From assembly GCA_024643485.1 (NCBI GenBank), contig JAHEMU010000116.1, forward strand, positions 1-7,850: a stretch of 7,850 nucleotides of DNA, given 5' to 3'. This stretch comes from Cytophagales bacterium (GTDB lineage Bacteria; Bacteroidota; Bacteroidia; Cytophagales; Cyclobacteriaceae). A model generated the notes under the pieces. That model was given only the letters and a program-made list of their open reading frames with translations, ran no database searches and was not told where the DNA came from. The stretch's first letter is position 1, and every line of letters starts with the position of its first letter. The position numbers were made by a program, and so were the translations under genes. This document shows, one piece after another, positions 5,912-7,850 of this stretch.

Positions 5912-6012
5912 AAATTCAATTTTTCCTTGTATAAAATTAAAATAGATGTGCTAAAATAAAGCAATCAATTCAAAAAACATATTTCATATACCATTCAACC
6001 CACGATGAGTAG

Positions 6013-7850
6013 TTACTTTTTCTCAATTTGACCTTGCATTTCCTCCGATTGATATTTATCAAACCAACTTAATACGGCAGAAACCTTCGCAACTAAATTG
6101 CTGGTTCGAGCGGCAATATTATGAGAAGAACCAGGAATTCTGACCAATGAAGCTTCTTTTCCTTGAATTTTAAGGGCCGCATAATATTGTTCAGATTCAG
6201 AAATGGGCGTCCGATAATCCTCTTCACCCGTTAAAAGCATGGCAGGTGTTTGTACATTTCCAACTAGAGAAATAGGTGACCTTTTCATATAATGTGCTTC
6301 ATTCTCCCACGGTGGTCCTGGGAACCAATACTTATAGAAAAATCCTGGGGAATCCGCATGAAGAACAAAGCTATACCAGTTAATAACCGGCTTCGCAATT
6401 ACAGCGGCCTTAAATCGATTGGTTTTCCCGATGATCCAGGCGGTAAGTACTCCCCCACCGCTTCCTCCGGTTACAAATAAATTCTTTTCATCGACAAAAC
6501 CTTTTTTCAGTACTTCGTCCACACCCGACATTAAGTCATCATAATCTTGCCCTGGATAGTTATGATGAATCAAATTACCAAATTCCTCGCCGTAGCTAGT
6601 GCTTCCTCGTGGATTACAATAAAAAACCACATAGCCCGCAGCAGCGTACAATTGAATTTCAGCTGCAAAGAAAGGACTATAGGCGGTAAATGGTCCACCG
6701 TGAATTTCGAGAATCATAGGGTATTTTTTAGATTCATCAAAGCCGGGAGGCAACACCAACCAACCTTGAATTTCTCTTTTGTCGAAGGACGATTTCCATC
6801 TAATTTCAGAAACCTTTCCGAGTTCCTTTGAACCTAACAAATCACTATTGACATCCGTTATTTTTTTAACTCCAGATTTATCACCGGCTCCCAATTCGGG
6901 CGGAGAATCACTACTTCCATAGGTAAATGCAATTCGACCTGTTGAAGGGGATACTGAAAATTGCCCTGCAGTATATGGTCTACCCAATGAAAGGCCACCC
7001 ACCCAATTGGTGATATCAGATACTTTTCCATTCATGGACATGGTTGCTACTTTTGTATTTCCAGTATCATCATAAAGGAAATAAAAGCCATCACTGGTCG
7101 CATTCCATCTCACTTGTTGAGGGTCACGGTCAATGTTTTTATTAACCATTTGAATGTTAGTTCCATCCAAATTCATGGTGTATAATTTGGGCATTTGATA
7201 CCCTTGATAACGATCGTCGAACCCGATATAAGCCATTTTCTTTCCATCAGGAGAAATAATTGGGTCTGTATCTGGTCCTTGACGGCTGGTGATTGCATTT
7301 ACCTTTCCCGTGGTAATATCCAGTTTATAAATCTCTGAGTTTACAGGATCAAGGTCTCTATTATCATGTAAATTGGCTGAAAAATAAAGAGTGTTATTAT
7401 CCTTTCCCCAAACCGGCGCGCCGTAATTTAAATCGGAGGTCGTTAATTGTCGAGGTGTACCTCCTTCAATAGACATGGTGAAAATATGTTCATAGCCACT
7501 TTTATAGTACCCCTCACCATCCCCGCGATAATTCATTTCTTCAATCAATTTCGGCGGGTCATTCCATTTTGCACCTTCAGGTTTCTGTGGCATTTGAATG
7601 AATGAACCTTTATTTTTAGGCACAAAAGAGGTAAATGCTATTTGTTTACCATCTCTGGAAATTGCCAAATTTGAAGCAGATTCACTTAAATTGGTGATTT
7701 TTTGAACGGCTCTTGATTCCACCCAAACCATATAAACCTGCGATTTTCCGTCAGAATTTGATTGATAAATGAACCGCTTCCCATCGGGTGTCCATTGAGG
7801 CCTAAAATCATTTTGATTACCCGTTGTGATGGGTTGATTTGAAGTACCAT
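6013..7850 (-). CDS. S9C-family serine peptidase (acylaminoacyl/dipeptidyl peptidase-like), 5' end missing
   Basis: The frame stays open from the right edge (first full codon at 7848) to the stop at 6013, so 611 residues are visible. The ATG at 7731 is internal: the 39 codons before it encode another propeller blade motif (FRPQWTPDGKRFIYQSNSDG). Numbering below is from that Met. The N-terminal half is a WD40/TolB-like beta-propeller with repeats such as AISRDGKQIAF, IISPDGKKMAY and SVSPSTGRIAF. The C-terminal alpha/beta-hydrolase domain (about 310-560) has oxyanion HGGPF (344-348), NPRGSTSYG (373-381), nucleophile Ser424 in GGSGGG, Asp505 in GEEDYRTP and His537 in GSSHNIA, a complete triad. 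Family members release peptides or acylated residues from short peptides admitted by the propeller. The missing part should be about 50-80 residues and probably includes a signal peptide, which cannot be checked. The C-terminus ends in a charged tail without a type IX sorting domain. Confidence 0.92.
   Translation of the reverse strand, partial: GTSNQPITTGNQNDFRPQWTPDGKRFIYQSNSDGKSQVYMVWVESRAVQKITNLSESASNLAISRDGKQIAFTSFVPKNKGSFIQMPQKPEGAKWNDPPKLIEEMNYRGDGEGYYKSGYEHIFTMSIEGGTPRQLTTSDLNYGAPVWGKDNNTLYFSANLHDNRDLDPVNSEIYKLDITTGKVNAITSRQGPDTDPIISPDGKKMAYIGFDDRYQGYQMPKLYTMNLDGTNIQMVNKNIDRDPQQVRWNATSDGFYFLYDDTGNTKVATMSMNGKVSDITNWVGGLSLGRPYTAGQFSVSPSTGRIAFTYGSSDSPPELGAGDKSGVKKITDVNSDLLGSKELGKVSEIRWKSSFDKREIQGWLVLPPGFDESKKYPMILEIHGGPFTAYSPFFAAEIQLYAAAGYVVFYCNPRGSTSYGEEFGNLIHHNYPGQDYDDLMSGVDEVLKKGFVDEKNLFVTGGSGGGVLTAWIIGKTNRFKAAVIAKPVINWYSFVLHADSPGFFYKYWFPGPPWENEAHYMKRSPISLVGNVQTPAMLLTGEEDYRTPISESEQYYAALKIQGKEASLVRIPGSSHNIAARTSNLVAKVSAVLSWFDKYQSEEMQGQIEKK

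Noticed and set aside
5974..5998. TATGTTTT box on the minus strand upstream of the transglutaminase gene as a promoter
   Set aside because: It has one mismatch to TAnnTTTG and the nearest TTG is only 14 bases away, so spacing is wrong; co-transcription with the S9 gene cannot be excluded.
6292..6831. Two plus-strand open frames inside the S9 peptidase gene
   Set aside because: They lie opposite a well-conserved catalytic domain and their translations have no recognisable motifs.

Overview
The window looks like chromosomal DNA of a member of the Bacteroidota (Flavobacteriia/Cytophagia-like). The DNA is AT-rich and start codons lack clear Shine-Dalgarno sequences. One gene is preceded by an exact TAnnTTTG box, the -7 element of this phylum. 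The protein types (a PGS-type hairpin membrane protein, short lipoproteins, a lipoprotein transglutaminase, an S9C peptidase with a TolB-like propeller) also fit. The genus cannot be fixed from this sequence.

Layout, left to right. Positions 2-424 hold the 3' end of a plus-strand integral membrane protein gene that starts outside the window, followed by a hairpin-plus-T-run terminator (433-475). Positions 425-658 carry no firm gene, but a long stop-free frame (447-653) reads like protein and may be a small or broken gene. Positions 659-3304 form a tight minus-strand operon transcribed right to left: a classical SDR (2471-3304), a divergent CPBP-family membrane protein (1695-2447) and an extended SDR of the 3-beta-HSD/OleD type (659-1648). 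A 180-bp gap with a possible terminator and a weak promoter separates it from a HAD-IA phosphatase gene (3485-4147, minus). The HAD gene diverges from a small His/Glu-rich repeat lipoprotein (4255-4563, plus). That gene converges, with one base between the stop codons, on a transglutaminase-like lipoprotein (4565-5911, minus). Upstream of the latter, and cut by the right edge, is an S9C serine peptidase (6013-7850, minus).

How they may work together. The two reductases with a membrane protein between them suggest a small lipid or hydrophobic-metabolite module: SDR and OleD/3-beta-HSD enzymes act on keto/hydroxy groups of acyl or steroid-like substrates. The substrate is not visible here. The right half encodes envelope or periplasmic proteins (repeat lipoprotein, transglutaminase-like lipoprotein, probably secreted S9 peptidase). 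They are probably neighbours rather than a pathway, although the peptidase and transglutaminase genes could share a transcript. No RNA genes, insertion sequences, CRISPR arrays or phage genes were seen. The least explained items are the repeat lipoprotein, the unassigned frame at 447-653, the SDR-CPBP-OleD-like trio, and the N-terminal domain of the transglutaminase protein.
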